This document shows, in pieces, positions 43,061 to 54,800 of a DNA stretch of 64,000 nucleotides. The translations under genes and the position numbers were made by a program. The notes under the pieces are model-generated. The model did no database searches. It had not been told where the DNA came from and worked only from the letters and a program-made list of their open reading frames with translations. How positions within the stretch are numbered: the stretch's first letter is position 1; the number at the start of each line of letters is the position of its first letter. The stretch comes from Plazaster borealis. Taxonomy: Eukaryota > Echinodermata > Asteroidea > Forcipulatida > Labidiasteridae. The stretch covers positions 13,118,827-13,182,826 of the forward strand of contig CM037476.1 in assembly GCA_021014325.1 (NCBI GenBank). Reading direction: 5' to 3'.

Positions 43061-43529
43061 AGCTAGTATTGTACTGTACCTAGCTGTGAATAGATATGGC
43101 AAGTAGAAGACTCGTGACATTTCTCTAAATGCTGTCATGTCAAAGAGAGGATAACCATAATGAATTTTATTATTATTTCCTCGTTGGCCATGGCACGGTT
43201 GTGAACACCTTTACTATACTGACTTATTTGCCCACTAGGGATCGTGTATGGGTTTCGTTGAAGTGAGTAGAGTCTAGGAACCATACATGGTCATGTGCTG
43301 GCGATGACCCAAAAACCAGACTGAAGCTACCCGCGTATTGTTCGTCACCAGACTGAAGCTACCCGCGTATTGGGCCAGATTTTCCATCCGCGGATTCGAT
43401 CGGGGGTTGGCCAGCCGCGTATTCAGGAAAATTAGAATCCATGCGGTAAAAGGTGGTGAAATTTCTGTTTTGCAATTTTTTTCAAGTTTAACGATATTTT
43501 TATTAATCCTGCTTTATCGGTAATTTTTT

Positions 43530-44165
43530 TTCAAAATTCAGAGAAAACATATCACTGGGCATACTCGAGGGAAGAATTAGACTGTTTAGCAACCTAATTA
43601 GTGAGTAGTTAGCCGCCACAATTAAGAACTCATCAATCAGACCATTTATACACAACTGTTGGAAAACTTGCAGTCGCCCAAAAGTAAATGTACCCTTCAT
43701 GTTGCAAATTTGTTTAAAATTTTGTTCTATAATCTGATAAACCACACCACTGGGCACACTTAATTTTGGAGGTGATTAAATCCGATCACTAATTAATACC
43801 TAATTAGCCGCTAGAATACACGCCATTTTCTATCACACCTTAGGGTATGGTATACTAATTGTACACAAGACTCTATTAATGAATGTACCCTTTATGTTGC
43901 ATAAAATACAAAATTTTATTCCATAATCTGATAGACCACACCACTGGCCTCACTCAATTTTGGAGGTGATTAAATCCGATCACTAATACCTAATTAGCCG
44001 CTAGAATACACGTCATTTTCTACGTTAGCGGTATGGTACTTGTACACAATACTTACTATTATGAATGTACTCACCGTAAAGTAAATGTACCCTTCATCTT
44101 GCATAAAATATGAAATTTTATTCAATAATCTGATAGACCACACCACTGGGCACACTTAATTTAAA
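43530..44165. repeat. Tandem repeat of about 195 bp, three to four units
   Basis: AATGTACCCTTCATGTTGCA, TAATCTGATAAACCACACCA, CTGGGCACACTTAATTTTGG, GAGGTGATTAAATCCGATCA and AGCCGCTAGAATACACGCCA recur at about 43690, 43885 and 44090; an older unit starts near 43540. Between HLCS and the SLC43-like gene. Confidence 0.8.
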
Positions 44166-45614
44166 TACTATTATTTTACTCATTTCGTAAAAACTATGGC
44201 ATTTCAAGCAAAACTGTTTCAAGGGAAGTTTTCTACCATTACCATCTTTATATACCATGTGAGTTATGTGCAAATCTGTGAGCATTTATATTTTCATACT
44301 TGCCAATGTTGTACACACCCTTTAAATCTTTGTTTAAGTAAATGTATGCAATTTTAAGATTACAATAACATGCACTATTTATTTTACTTTTATTTATTTA
44401 ATCTTGATTACTGAATTCAGAAAAGTTGCTAGATCAAGGATGACTAATTTCTCAAGGTTGAATAATGTGACGAGTGTATGAAGTACCCCCCCAGTTCATT
44501 TGCGCTTACTTTGATGACGTAGCATACTAGTGACGTATTGTTTACTTGTGGTGTAGCTTATTTTATTGTACAGCGCCCTCGCAGCAAAATACAATCCTTT
44601 GTTATTTTTCGCGGGTTTTGCTATTATATTCTGTACGAAGACCCGATGACATTTTGATTTTCTGCTCTTGAGTTTATGCGTTGTTTTTCAAGTTATCACT
44701 TTATTCTGTACTCGTATTCTTTGTTCATCATGTAAGTATAATTAAGATTAATCTCAGTTAGATTGATGGATACATGATCATGCATTTAGTTGTATCATAG
44801 AAGGAATAATTTGATAGTTCCGATTCCGAAGTATATCATCCCATTAAAAATGTTTGTGCCTAACGGCTACTGTTCCTATAGATTCAAACATGCCGGCCTC
44901 TATTTGAGAAATTAGGCTAACCAGTTGAATAATGAATTGGGGCGCTTATCTGCATTATGGTTTGGGATACAATATATTATTATTATTTTTTTTTTTTTTT
45001 TTTAAAGATTTCTCGTTTTTACGATGAAAACATTGCCATTGAATTCGGCACTGTCAGTGACGGTCGTTGACAAGGTTTTTTGAAATTATTTTGGTGCATG
45101 CCAGCACCAAATTTGTTTGTGTGCGAGGGCTTCAGCAGTCTGGTGACATGATCGGGGAGCAGGCTGGAGTTTATTTTGTCGTTTTTGTAACCATGATTTG
45201 ACGATTTCAAGGAATGATCCGCCTTTCCGGACAGGTTAGGATAGAATGACCTAAATTAAGTAGATAAAGTCAAATACAGAATTTTAGCCGAGAACTAAAC
45301 AGGTAACGTGTGGTCAGTGTTATAAAAAAAAGAAAACGCAAAAAATACTAAGTGTGGCCTGACGTTTCGACCCTACATTGTCACGTATTGGCTATTTAAT
45401 TGATATTAAGGAGACGATAGCGTAGCAAACCTCATAGTTCTAGGAGTAGGCAAAGACATGCTCTTGTGGGTTCAATAAAACCAGTTTTGAGCTGTGACAG
45501 AAAAATGTCAGACAAGTCCGTTGTGTTTATATTTTGTATTATCAGTGTGTAATTAACTGACTACCTATTACTGAACATAAATATTAGTTTTTTTCTTTCT
45601 TTTTGACTCGGCAG
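44166..45614. other. Upstream of the SLC43-like gene, no exon found
   Basis: Expected to hold exons for helices 1-2 of the transporter. None is visible on the plus strand. It contains a poly-T run (44985-45003) and unremarkable AT-rich sequence. Confidence 0.5.
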
Positions 45615-45735
45615 TCTTTTGGTGACCAGTTTGCTTTTAGTAGCATTTAGTTCCAGAGAGACTTCTTACATCATCTTTCCAGCTATTTGTCTTTTGATAT
45701 TCAGTGGAGTTGAAATCTTATTTGTAAATATGCAG
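45615..45735 (+). CDS. SLC43-like exon a (two membrane helices)
   Basis: Strong polypyrimidine tract then CGGCAG|TCTTTTGG, donor CAG|GTAAGT. It encodes two hydrophobic stretches (TSLLLVAFSS and IIFPAICLLIFSGVEILF) ending VNMQ, like helices 3-4 of SLC43A1/A2 (LLxNMQ). The exon needs a preceding phase-2 exon, not found. Confidence 0.6.
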
Positions 45736-46252
45736 GTAAGTTTATTTTATAATTTTTTCTGTCTGAGGCGAAGTAAAAAAATAACATGTTTAGCGTTCCC
45801 GTTTAGTGTTTAGTGTTTAGACCTTTTCTTGGAGCGTTTCGTGTGTGAGAGCAAAAAATTGACAAATTAACCAGAGAAGGTCTTTCACCAAGACTAACTA
45901 CATAGCAGAAAGCTGCTTACCGGCAAGAATATATGTGCTAACTATATAGCAGAAAAACAGGTGTGAGCAAAAGGGTATTTCATAAATGGTTTAGAAGATT
46001 TGACAGCGTGTGCGCATTCGGAGGAAAGATTTGGAAAGAAGATTACATTTGACAACGAAACAGGGGAGGAAATAAAGAGAATAATCTCTTCTGTCTGGAT
46101 GCTTTGATTCGTCAGCATTTGTTTTTTAAATCTAGACTATTCATCTAGAATATTTCAATCATTCAGGTTCGTTTTAGTCATTCTATTTGATTGGTAGGTA
46201 TTCATTTGAATTTCTACTACCTATTTACAATTGATGAAATTGATTGGTTGAC

Positions 46253-46283
<31 letters not shown>

Positions 46284-49200
46284 ACCATATTTAACGAGGG
46301 TAACCCATCCAGCACAGCTGATCATTTGGGGCCCTCACGTACGTGCAGTATAAAAGAAAACATCAAAGATAAAAAATTTTAAAAAAGACAAGACTTGGTT
46401 GTAGGTGCTTAAAGAGGGATATAAAAAACCCTAACAATGTACAAAAGGACTATCATTAAAGAACAAATGGATGAATTATAGCCTCTTGCTGCATGCTTTC
46501 AAAAAATTGAATGATCTTTGTGGCCTATTGAATTTGAATGATCTTATTCAACCAGTAAATGCTGAACTGTTTAAATTGAATTACCCCTTTAGGCTGTTGA
46601 ATGCTGATGCGACAGATTGTCCATTTTCAAACGAAATTTAATGAATTTTTTTTTAAATCGGCAGGGGAAACCTGCGTAAAAGGGAGGCTAGAATTGGGAT
46701 GAAAGTATATAGTAGACCTCTTGCATTGACCTGTCATTGCTGAGGTCAAACAATGGAAATGTGAAGTAACTATAAATAGTAAACTTGCGGGTACAACCAT
46801 GTGTAAAATCTCTTTTGGGAGCTAGGAGTTGGCTCTGAAAAGAGCCAGTTTTGACATTTCGAACAGTATACTCTGCTCGTCTTCAGGAGATTTACTGTTC
46901 GAAACGTCGAGGCCAAAACTGTCTCTTTTCAGAGCCAACGCTCCTCCAAAAAGAGATTTTACACAAGGTTGTACCCGCAAGTGTACTGTTCATAGTTACT
47001 TCCTATTGTCCACACCATACAAAGCTTCAAATCACTTCAATGGAAATGTGTATGCGCTGCGCAAAACTCTCAATCAATAATAGGTCTTCAATTACCTCAA
47101 TGAGGGTGCTGTTTCTGGCTTATGAAGTCATATGCAAGAGGTCTATTCTGTCCTGATCGAGATTGTACCAATTGTCCTTTGAAACCAAATATCTCGTCTT
47201 GTTTTCAGTTTGGCTACGAGACCTATGAGTTCTCACTTCAGACTTCATTCTTCATCTGGGCGGGGCTGTGCTCAATACTCTGTCTCTTACTATCAAAGAG
47301 AGGACATGTCTCCTACCCACTACCCCCTGATGACTACAGGAAGAAAGTGCCTGTTGGTGACATGGAAGGAGTTGATGGTATCTATACTTTCAATTTGGAG
47401 GAATCTCATGCAGAAGAAGAGGGACAGTATTCTCCAGTGATAGGTAACTTTTTAGTGAAAACAAAGACTCAACATGAAAATTATTCCACAAACGGGCTAT
47501 GACAAGTCAATAATGTGTTTTATATACCACCCAAGTAAATTCTTGTCATTTGATTGGAGGATTGGAGTTCACGAGACATTAATTATTCACACCATTTCAT
47601 GGTATGTCACTGAGCGTGCATTTTTGGTTTTATACAGCGTGCATTTCTGGTACTATCTTTTTGTACTATTGCACGCTAGACTGCCACAAGCTCACACGTG
47701 TCACACCTGTGCACGGTAGACCATAGCATTATGTGGGCGCAGGCGCTGTACACAGCAGCTTACAGGCTCTTGTTTTTACAATTAATAAATAAGTATAAAT
47801 AGCAGAATGGCCTACATTATTCTGAAAATTTTGTTTTTCTGCTCGAAATTTTTAAGATTTACTTGATGGGTGTTGCATTCATGCATTGGAGAGAATATTT
47901 TATTCGTAGAAAGATGGCTTGTTCCATTCAACTCGGCTTCACCTCAGTGAATGGAGCATTCCATCTTTCAACTCATAATATTTTCACCATTGCACTCATA
48001 AACATTCATTATTCGTATAGTATAAAACAGAAGTGCACACTATGACCTAGATGTCAGAGACATCATGCGCGCCAAGACATCGCAGAAAATAAAAAATTCC
48101 AAAAACGGGCACCATACTTTTTGTTTGTACTGTTACAGCCTCTCATGATGTGAACAGTGAACAGCAAGTTAAAAATATAAAACTAGGGAAACTAAAAGAG
48201 GTCCTTTAAAGGGTCTGTATACGCTTGGTAATGAATTAAATGGTAATAAAAGCTTACTTGGTAAGAAGTACAACAGCTTTTGGATAGTATGCATTTTGAG
48301 AAACTTTTCACCTCAAAGAACTGCAGTTATAGAAAAAAATATCACTTTATATACCCCAAAATTTGAATCTGAGAAGCGCATTTCTCAGATTGTGTATTCC
48401 AATTGCAGATTATTCTTCCTGCATGGACATAACCACTCAAGATTAATATCTCAAAAATGCTACCACCTTTTGAAATGAAATTTTCACAGGTTAGTTTTAT
48501 GGTTTTTATATCTACAACTATATAGGATTGAAACAAACTCTGGGTTCCAATTACCAAACGTATACAATCCCTTTAATTTTTGCTCATGGTTGTCTTGCTC
48601 ATGAGTCAATTGTTGAATTAAACAGTTCAGCTAAAAAATAATGATATATGTTTGTTTTTCATATTTGGGTAAGAGGTGTGTTATAAAACACATATGGACA
48701 CTGCAAATTATAATTCGGTCACTAGGGCCTGTGAGTGACCAGATCTTCTGGTCACTCACAGTCTCTCACACTGCATAGACATGCACTAGTGACCTTGTAA
48801 GGAACAATATCATTTTAGTTTTGCCATACTTCCATTCAACTCATAGAAAGAATAAACGTCATTTATTTTGTTCAATACAGAAAAGAATAGAGCTATGCTC
48901 AATAATGATGTGGCCATCGAGGACAACACATCATCAAAGATTGAGCATCCAGAAATTGAGGACACTAAATCACAGGTGCCACACACACAAACAGAGGACA
49001 CCACATCAAAGCTATCACACGCAGTAACAGAGGACACCACATCATCACAAGAACCACACCCAGCAACAGATGACACTGCATCATCACAAGAGCCACACCC
49101 AGCAACAGATGACTCCGCCTCATCACAAGAGCCACACCCAGCAATGAAGGATGCCACATCACCACAGATGCCGCACCAAGCAATGGATGACTCCGCCTCA

Positions 49201-49764
49201 TCACCAGAGCCACACCTAGCAACAGAGGATGGCACGTCACCACAGATGCCACACCCAGCAACGGATAACACTGCATCATCAAAAGAGCTGCACCAAGCAA
49301 CGGAGGATGCCACATCATCACAAAAAGAGTCACACCCATCAACAGATGACACCAAATCATCAGAGAAGCCACACCCTTCAACATCAGAGAAGCCACACCA
49401 TGGGGCGAGAAGTGTACGTGTGGCATCCCCAGCCATGACAAACACCTCGACAGCACACAGGACACAACCAGCCACAGAGAGCAAACTCACTGAGAACACA
49501 TCCATTAATGGAAACAGTTCTGAAGAAAGGAACTCTAAATCACCACAGGACAGGGATCTCTCCATTACAGAAGATGCTTCCGCACAAAGCGTGACTGAAG
49601 CCGTGAAGAAGTTACGCTATCCATCTCTCAGATCCTGTTTGTTATATTTGCCTTCACTCTTCCTGCTCATCTGGTTCTCGTTGCTTCAACTCAACATGTT
49701 TTTCTTTCTTGGGACTCTCAACCCAGACTTGGTGCAACTGAAAAAAACAATTATCAGGCTTTGG
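45615..49764 (+). CDS. SLC43-family transporter-like gene, partial (3 exons)
   Basis: Exons 45615-45735, 47209-47443 and 48881-49764 join in phase (0, 1, 0) through GT-AG sites. SLC43 proteins (LAT3, LAT4 and the nucleobase transporter SLC43A3) are 12-helix plasma-membrane facilitators. Family marks seen: a helix ending FVNMQ; SLQTSFFIWAGLCSILCLLL followed by YPLPPDDY; helix 7 with FFLGTLNPDL. Missing: helices 1-2 upstream, the segment normally after NMQ (NLFG...RST...NGAFDSS type) and helices 8-12 downstream. Those later exons may lie outside the window, but I searched 43.1-47.2 kb by eye for the others without success. The loop before helix 7 is expanded by a Ser/Pro/His repeat. It could be a divergent gene with unrecognised exons, or a partial, decaying copy; intact frames and splice sites argue against old decay. 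Confidence 0.65.
46712..47143. mobile_element. MITE family J with nested hairpin element I
   Basis: Ends TAGACCTCTTGCA and TGCAAGAGGTCTA, perfect inverted 13-mers. The GCTGAGGTCAAACAATGGAA and ATTACCTCAATGAGGGTGCT parts are interrupted by element I (46762-47002). A related, uninterrupted copy is 9241-9400. It ends 65 bp before SLC43-like exon b. Confidence 0.75.
46762..47002. mobile_element. Hairpin element I
   Basis: The two halves are inverted copies about 110-120 bp long: GAAGTAACTATAAATAGTAA ... CTTGCGGGTACAACC ... TTGGCTCTGAAAAGAG, and back. Centre has TTTCGAACAGTATACTCTGC and GAGATTTACTGTTCGAAACG. Half of a second copy is at 35391-35463. Confidence 0.8.
47209..47443 (+). CDS. SLC43-like exon b
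   Basis: Acceptor TTTTCAG|TTTGGC, donor GATAG|GTAACT. FGYETYEFSLQTSFFIWAG, a hydrophobic helix (LCSILCLLL), then HVSYPLPPDDYRKKVP, matching the end of helix 6 and the YPLP cytosolic start in SLC43. The tail is acidic (EESHAEEEGQYSPV). The last codon is split, phase 1. Confidence 0.65.
48204..48576. mobile_element. MITE family K
   Basis: TTTAAAGGGTCTGTATACGC and AACGTATACAATCCCTTTAA ends; core GATTATTCTTCCTGCATGGA and CTTTTGAAATGAAATTTTCA. In the intron before SLC43-like exon c. Confidence 0.75.
48881..49764 (+). CDS. SLC43-like exon c (repeat loop + helix 7)
   Basis: Acceptor CAATACAG|AAAAGAA, donor TTTGG|GTAAGT. 884 nt is long for an exon here. About 160 residues are a degenerate 13-residue repeat, then a basic/Ser region. 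The exon ends in helix 7 (LRSCLLYLPSLFLLIWFSLL, FFLGTLNPDLVQLKK) as in the SLC43 family. The cytosolic loop between helices 6 and 7 is thus far longer than usual. Confidence 0.65.
48955..49385 (+). repeat. Coding 39-bp (13-residue) tandem repeat
   Basis: Eleven or so units of the type DDTASSQEPHPAT, with unit lengths of 12, 13 and 14 codons. Substitutions are spread but every unit length is a multiple of 3, so the frame is kept. Rich in Ser, Thr, Asp, Pro, His; likely disordered. Confidence 0.85.
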
Positions 49765-49784
49765 GTAAGTATGGGTTAATAATA

Positions 49785-49992
49785 GTAACAATAATAATAT
49801 TAATAGTGGTTTCTTATATAGCGCTCAAATCCGTCACTCAGTGACGCTCATGGTGCTCCAACATTATCACCCCGATCATCGGGCAATTTATTTCATTCCT
49901 TAAACCATCTCAGCTCCCTTGGGAGTATACAGCCTGTGCTGCCAAATATGTAGCGCATCAAGCTAAATCAATCGATTGTGACACGAGGGTTT
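49785..49992 (-). mobile_element. SINE type 1, 3' half
   Basis: AATAATAATATTAATAG tail, TATATAGCGCTCAAATCC, and CTCCCTTGGGAGTATACAGC through CTAAATCAATCGATT. The tRNA head is absent. It lies just after the donor of SLC43-like exon c. Confidence 0.65.
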
Positions 49993-50648
49993 CAATCAAG
50001 ATAGTAGTAGACACCTCAAATGGTTCTTCCCTTTGATTGGTTTAAAGCACGTCACATGATATGTCTTATTTTTACTAGAAAACTGTGCGAACGCGAGGCA
50101 CTACTATAACTGTGGCAACCGAACGTAGTATACTTATAGCAACCAGTGTATTATACCTATAGCAACAGCAGCTTCTTGATACCAAGACATCCAGGCACAC
50201 TTTGGGGTGTTAAAACAAAAATTGACTGCTTTTACTTGTGCTATGGTTAAAACTACAATCCTACACAGACAGAATTAAACATAAAAATGATCTGGTATAA
50301 AAAATTATCTACGTTTTGTTTAACTGTTCACATCCAAAGTTTATTATACAACAAAGTCATGAGATGAATGAAACCCCTTTTTAGTAGCGTTGACCCTAAT
50401 TCTGTCCAGGTGGGTTGTACCAAATATCTTTGATGCAAAATTATCCAGGACAAGGGACAAGTTTTATATTTATTTGTAATTAAAAATCGGGCATCAAAAA
50501 CACAACAACAAACAATCACTTTACTGATTAAAAGGTTGACATAATTCCTATAGTATTTTGTCTTCTTTTCAAAATGAGAAAAAAAATTAGCTGCTGCAAG
50601 CTGCCTACCAACCAGGGGGACCTATGGTATATATATGTGCAAAGAATG

Positions 50649-50850
50649 GTTAAAGTGATTGTATACGTTTGGAAATTGGAACCACTGTTTGTTTCAATCC
50701 TATATAGTTGTAGATATACCATACAACTAACCTGTGAAAATTTCATTTCAAAAGGTGGTAGCGTTTTTGAGTTATCGCAAAAAATCTGGAGCGGTTTTGT
50801 CCCTGCAGGAAGAATAATCTGCAATTGGAATACACTATCTGAGAAAAGTT
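50649..50850. mobile_element. MITE family K, truncated
   Basis: GTTAAAGTGATTGTATACGT, AACCTGTGAAAATTTCATTT and GGAAGAATAATCTGCAATTGG match half of the family. The second end is missing. Confidence 0.6.
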
Positions 50851-51474
50851 ACTGTCAAGTCCGAGTCACCGAAATTGTGACTGGAGATGGACTCGAGTTT
50901 GAGTCCTGGACTCGAGTGCTAAAACTCTGATAATAGGTCAATTTCCCTAGCAAAGTTACAGGATCTTTAAGAGTAGTTAACTTGTGTTTTTCCTTATTAT
51001 AAATGTGAGATGAATGTTCACCAAATCTGTGTTCTTAACTGTATCAGGACCGGGGTGGGTGGGGATGGCAGACGGGTGGGGGCACATTGTGCCCCTACGA
51101 TTTGTTATTGCCCGTAGCTTTTAAGGCTGCATCACAACACACATAGAAAAGAAAACAATACAAATTGCGCTAGAACATTATTTCTTTTAACAACTAAAAT
51201 GTATAGCAAAAATAGTTCAGTGGAAATAGCCAATTAAAAAAGAAAAGGAACAGAAAAACAGGTTCCTTGCAACCCCTTATTTAATTTATGTCAGAGGAAC
51301 CCCAAAAAGAGGAACCCCAACCCCAGCGCCATTAGATGATTGAGTAAAATAATGAATGCTAAAAACAATGGTTTATTTTACTTCAGAGGGAATCACGTCC
51401 TACAGCCTTGGAAAACGATAAAAAAAGAGCGTGATGAGCAGCATTTGTTATCGCCCATTTGTCTTGAAATTTCA

Positions 51475-51765
51475 CTACATCATAATGTCTATAGGGTAAA
51501 CAACAACAATTAGCAATTGGTAAATCAAACATTTATAGAAGCAATTTAACCCCAAACTGGCACGGAAATGGACCCTGTTATTTAACAATGAAAGTCCCAA
51601 CTTTATATATCGGACTGGATAACACTGTTCTTTGTCAGGAATATTTAAAGCCTTTCTAGGAATACCTAGACAAAAAAGAAAACTCAAATGAACTCTTTCC
51701 AAAGTGTGTTGTTGGTTGGACAAGGCCGGGCACCAAACCGGTGATGCATGCTCATGTAATGGCCT
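51475..51765 (-). mobile_element. Possible LINE RT C-terminal fragment
   Basis: HEHASPVWCPALSNQQHTLE, then YIKLGLSLLNNRVHF and FYKCL. The spacing recalls the LEYxSxVWxP...LGLxSLxxRR...LYK tail of Jockey-like elements, but identity is weak. Confidence 0.35.
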
Positions 51766-51818
51766 ACTTAAAAGCAATTTATCTGAAATGAACTGTTTTA
51801 ATTTTATTTTGTGTTGCA

Positions 51819-51890
51819 GTATGCTCACCTTCTCCAAAGAGATCTACCCGTCAGGCCTATAGTAAAGGAGCTGCACTTTCCAGCAAGGTA
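51819..51890 (+). other. Exon-like segment before the big minisatellite
   Basis: TTGCAG|TATGCTCACC... open frame YAHLLQRDLPVRPIVKELH to GCAAG|GTAAAT. It could follow exon c in phase 0, but it shows no SLC43 similarity. Related sequence recurs at about 56975, 57393 and 57831, where the acceptor AG reads AT. I treat it as part of a repeated unit more than as a proven exon. Confidence 0.25.
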
Positions 51891-51899
51891 AATTGGTGC

Positions 51900-54800
51900 T
51901 TGGAGTTTGGAGCTTGGAGTGTGAACATTGAACTTTGTAGTTTCCAGTTTGTAGTTTCCAGCCCAGTTTGTAGTTTGTAGCTCCAGCCTGTAGCTCCAGC
52001 CTGTAGCTCCAGCCTGTAGCTCCAGCCTGTAGCTCCAGCCTGCAGCTCCAGCCTGTAGCTCCAGCCTGTAGCTCCAGCTCAGGCTCCAGCCTGCAGCTCC
52101 AGCCTGCAGCTCCAGCCCAGGCTCCAGCCTGTAGCTCCAGCCTGCAGCTCCAGCCTGCAGCTCCAGCCTGTAGCTCCAGCCTGTAGCTCCAGCCTGTAGC
52201 TCCAGCCCAGCTCCAGCCCAGCTCCAGCCTGTAGCTCCAGCCTCAGCTCCAGCCTGTAGCTCCAGCCCAGGCTCCAGCCTGTAGCTCCAGCCCAGGCTCC
52301 AGCCTGTAGCTCCAGCCTGTAGCTCCAGCCCAGTAGCTCCAGCCTGTAGCTCCAGCCCAGGCTCCAGCCTGCAGCTCCAGCCCAGTAGCTCCAGCCTGTA
52401 GCTCCAGCCTGTAGCTCCAGCCTGCAGCTCCAGCCTGTAGCTCCAGCCCAGTAGCTCCAGCCTGTAGCTCCAGCCCAGTAGCTCCAGCCCAGCTCCAGCC
52501 TGTAGCTCCAGCCCAGTAGCTCCAGCCTGTAGCTCCAGCCCAGGCTCCAGCCTCCAGCTCCAGCTCCAGCCTGTAGCTCCAGCCTGTAGCTCCAGCCTGT
52601 AGCTCCAGCCTGTAGCTCCAGCCTGTAGCTCCAGCCCAGTAGCCTCCAGCCTGTAGCTCCAGCCTGTAGCTCCAGCCTGTAGCTCCAGCTCCAGCCTGTA
52701 GCTCCAGCCTGTAGCTCCAGCCTGTAGCTCCAGCCCAGGCTCCAGCCTGTAGCTCCAGCCTGTAGCTCCAGCCTGTAGCTCCAGCCTGTAGCTCCAGCCT
52801 GTAGCTCCAGCCCAGGCTCCAGCCTGTAGCTCCAGCCCAGGCTCCAGCCTGTAGCTCCAGCCCAGGCTCCAGCCTGTAGCATCCAGCCTGTAGCTCCAGC
52901 CTGTAGCTCCAGCCTGTAGCTCCAGCCCAGTAGCTCCAGCCTGTAGCTCCAGCCTGTAGCTCCAGCCTGTAGCTCCAGCCTGTAGCTCCAGCCTGTAGCT
53001 CCAGCCTGTAGCTCCAGCCTGTAGCTCCAGCTCAGGCTCCAGCCTGTAGCTCCAGCCTGTAGCTCCAGCCCAGTAGCTCCAGCCTGTAGCTCCAGCCTGT
53101 AGCTCCAGCCCAGGCTCCAGCCTGTAGCTCCAGCCTGTAGCTCCAGCCTGTAGCTCCAGCCCAGGCTCCAGCCTGTAGCTCCAGCCTGTAGCTCCAGCCT
53201 GTAGCTCCAGCCCAGGCTCCAGCCTGTAGCTCCAGCCTGTAGCTCCAGCCTGTAGCTCCAGCCCAGTAGCTCCAGCCTGTAGCTCCAGCCTGTAGCTCCA
53301 GCCTGTAGCTCCAGCCTGTAGCTCCAGCCTGTAGCTCCAGCCCAGGCTCCAGCCCAGGCTCCAGCCTGTAGCTCCAGCCTGTAGCTCCAGCCCAGTAGCT
53401 CCAGCCTGTAGCTCCAGCCCAGTAGCTCCAGCCCAGTAGCATCCAGCCTGTAGCTCCAGCCTGTAGCTCCAGCCTGTAGCTCCAGCCTGTAGCTCCAGCC
53501 TGTAGCTCCAGCCCAGCTCCAGCCCAGGCTCCAGCCTGTAGCTCCAGCCTGTAGCTCCAGCCTGTAGCTCCAGCCCAGGCTCCAGCCTGTAGCTCCAGCC
53601 CAGGCTCCAGCCCAGCTCCAGCCTGTAGCTCCAGCCTGTAGCTCCAGCCTGTAGCTCCAGCCCAGCTCCAGCCTGTAGCTCCAGCCTGTAGCTCCAGCCT
53701 GTAGCTCCAGCCCAGGCTCCAGCCTGTAGCTCCAGCCCAGCTCCAGCCCAGGCTCCAGCCTGTAGCTCCAGCCTGTAGCTCCAGCCTGTAGCTCCAGCCC
53801 AGTAGCTCCAGCCCAGCCTGTAGCTCCAGCCTGTAGCTCCAGCCCAGGTAGCTCCAGCCTGTAGCTCCAGCCCAGCTCCAGCCTGTAGCTCCAGCCTGTA
53901 GCTCCAGCCTGTAGCTCCAGCCCAGGCTCCAGCCCAGCTCCAGCCTGTAGCTCCAGCCCAGTAGCTCCAGCCTGTAGCTCCAGCCTGTAGCTCCAGCCCA
54001 GCTCCAGCCTGTAGCTCCAGCCCAGTAGCTCCAGCCTGTAGCTCCAGCCTGTAGCTCCAGCCCAGTAGCTCCAGCCCAGCTCCAGCCTGTAGCTCCAGCC
54101 TGTAGCTCCAGCCCAGCTCCAGCCTGTAGCTCCAGCCTGTAGCTCCAGCCTGTAGCTCCAGCCCAGGCTCCAGCCCAGGCTCCAGCCTGTAGCTCCAGCC
54201 TGTAGCTCCAGCCTGTAGCTCCAGCCTGTAGCTCCAGCCCAGGCTCCAGCCTGTAGCTCCAGCCTGTAGCTCCAGCCTGTAGCTCCAGCCCAGGTAGCTC
54301 CAGCCTGTAGCTCCAGCCCAGGCTCCAGCCTGTAGCTCCAGCCCAGGCTCCAGCCCAGTAGCTCCAGCCTGTAGCTCCAGCCTGTAGCTCCAGCCTGTAG
54401 CTCCAGCCTGTAGCTCCAGCCTGTAGCTCCAGCCCAGGCTCCAGCCCAGCTCCAGCCTGTAGCTCCAGCCCAGGCTCCAGCCTGTAGCTCCAGCCTGTAG
54501 CTCCAGCCCAGCTCCAGCCTGTAGCTCCAGCCTGTAGCTCCAGCCCAGGCTCCAGCCTGTAGCTCCAGCCTGTAGCTCCAGCCTGTAGCTCCAGCCTGTA
54601 GCTCCAGCCCAGGCTCCAGCCTGTAGCTCCAGCCTGTAGCTCCAGCCCAGCTCCAGCCTGTAGCTCCAGCCTGTAGCTCCAGCCCAGTAGCTCCAGCCTG
54701 TAGCTCCAGCCCAGTAGCTCCAGCCTGTAGCTCCAGCCTGTAGCTCCAGCCTGTAGCTCCAGCCTGTAGCTCCAGCCTGTAGCTCCAGCCTGTAGCTCCA

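Larger units (their letters stand above)
49993..51774. other. No gene recognised (intron or 3' flank of SLC43-like gene)
   Basis: MITE K fragment at 50649 and a weak LINE trace at 51475. No helix 8-12 exon of an SLC43 transporter found. Confidence 0.5.

Noticed and set aside
48810..49565. Minus-strand 251-codon frame (VSSVAGCGSCDD repeats)
   Set aside because: Antisense shadow of the 39-bp coding repeat of the SLC43-like exon.
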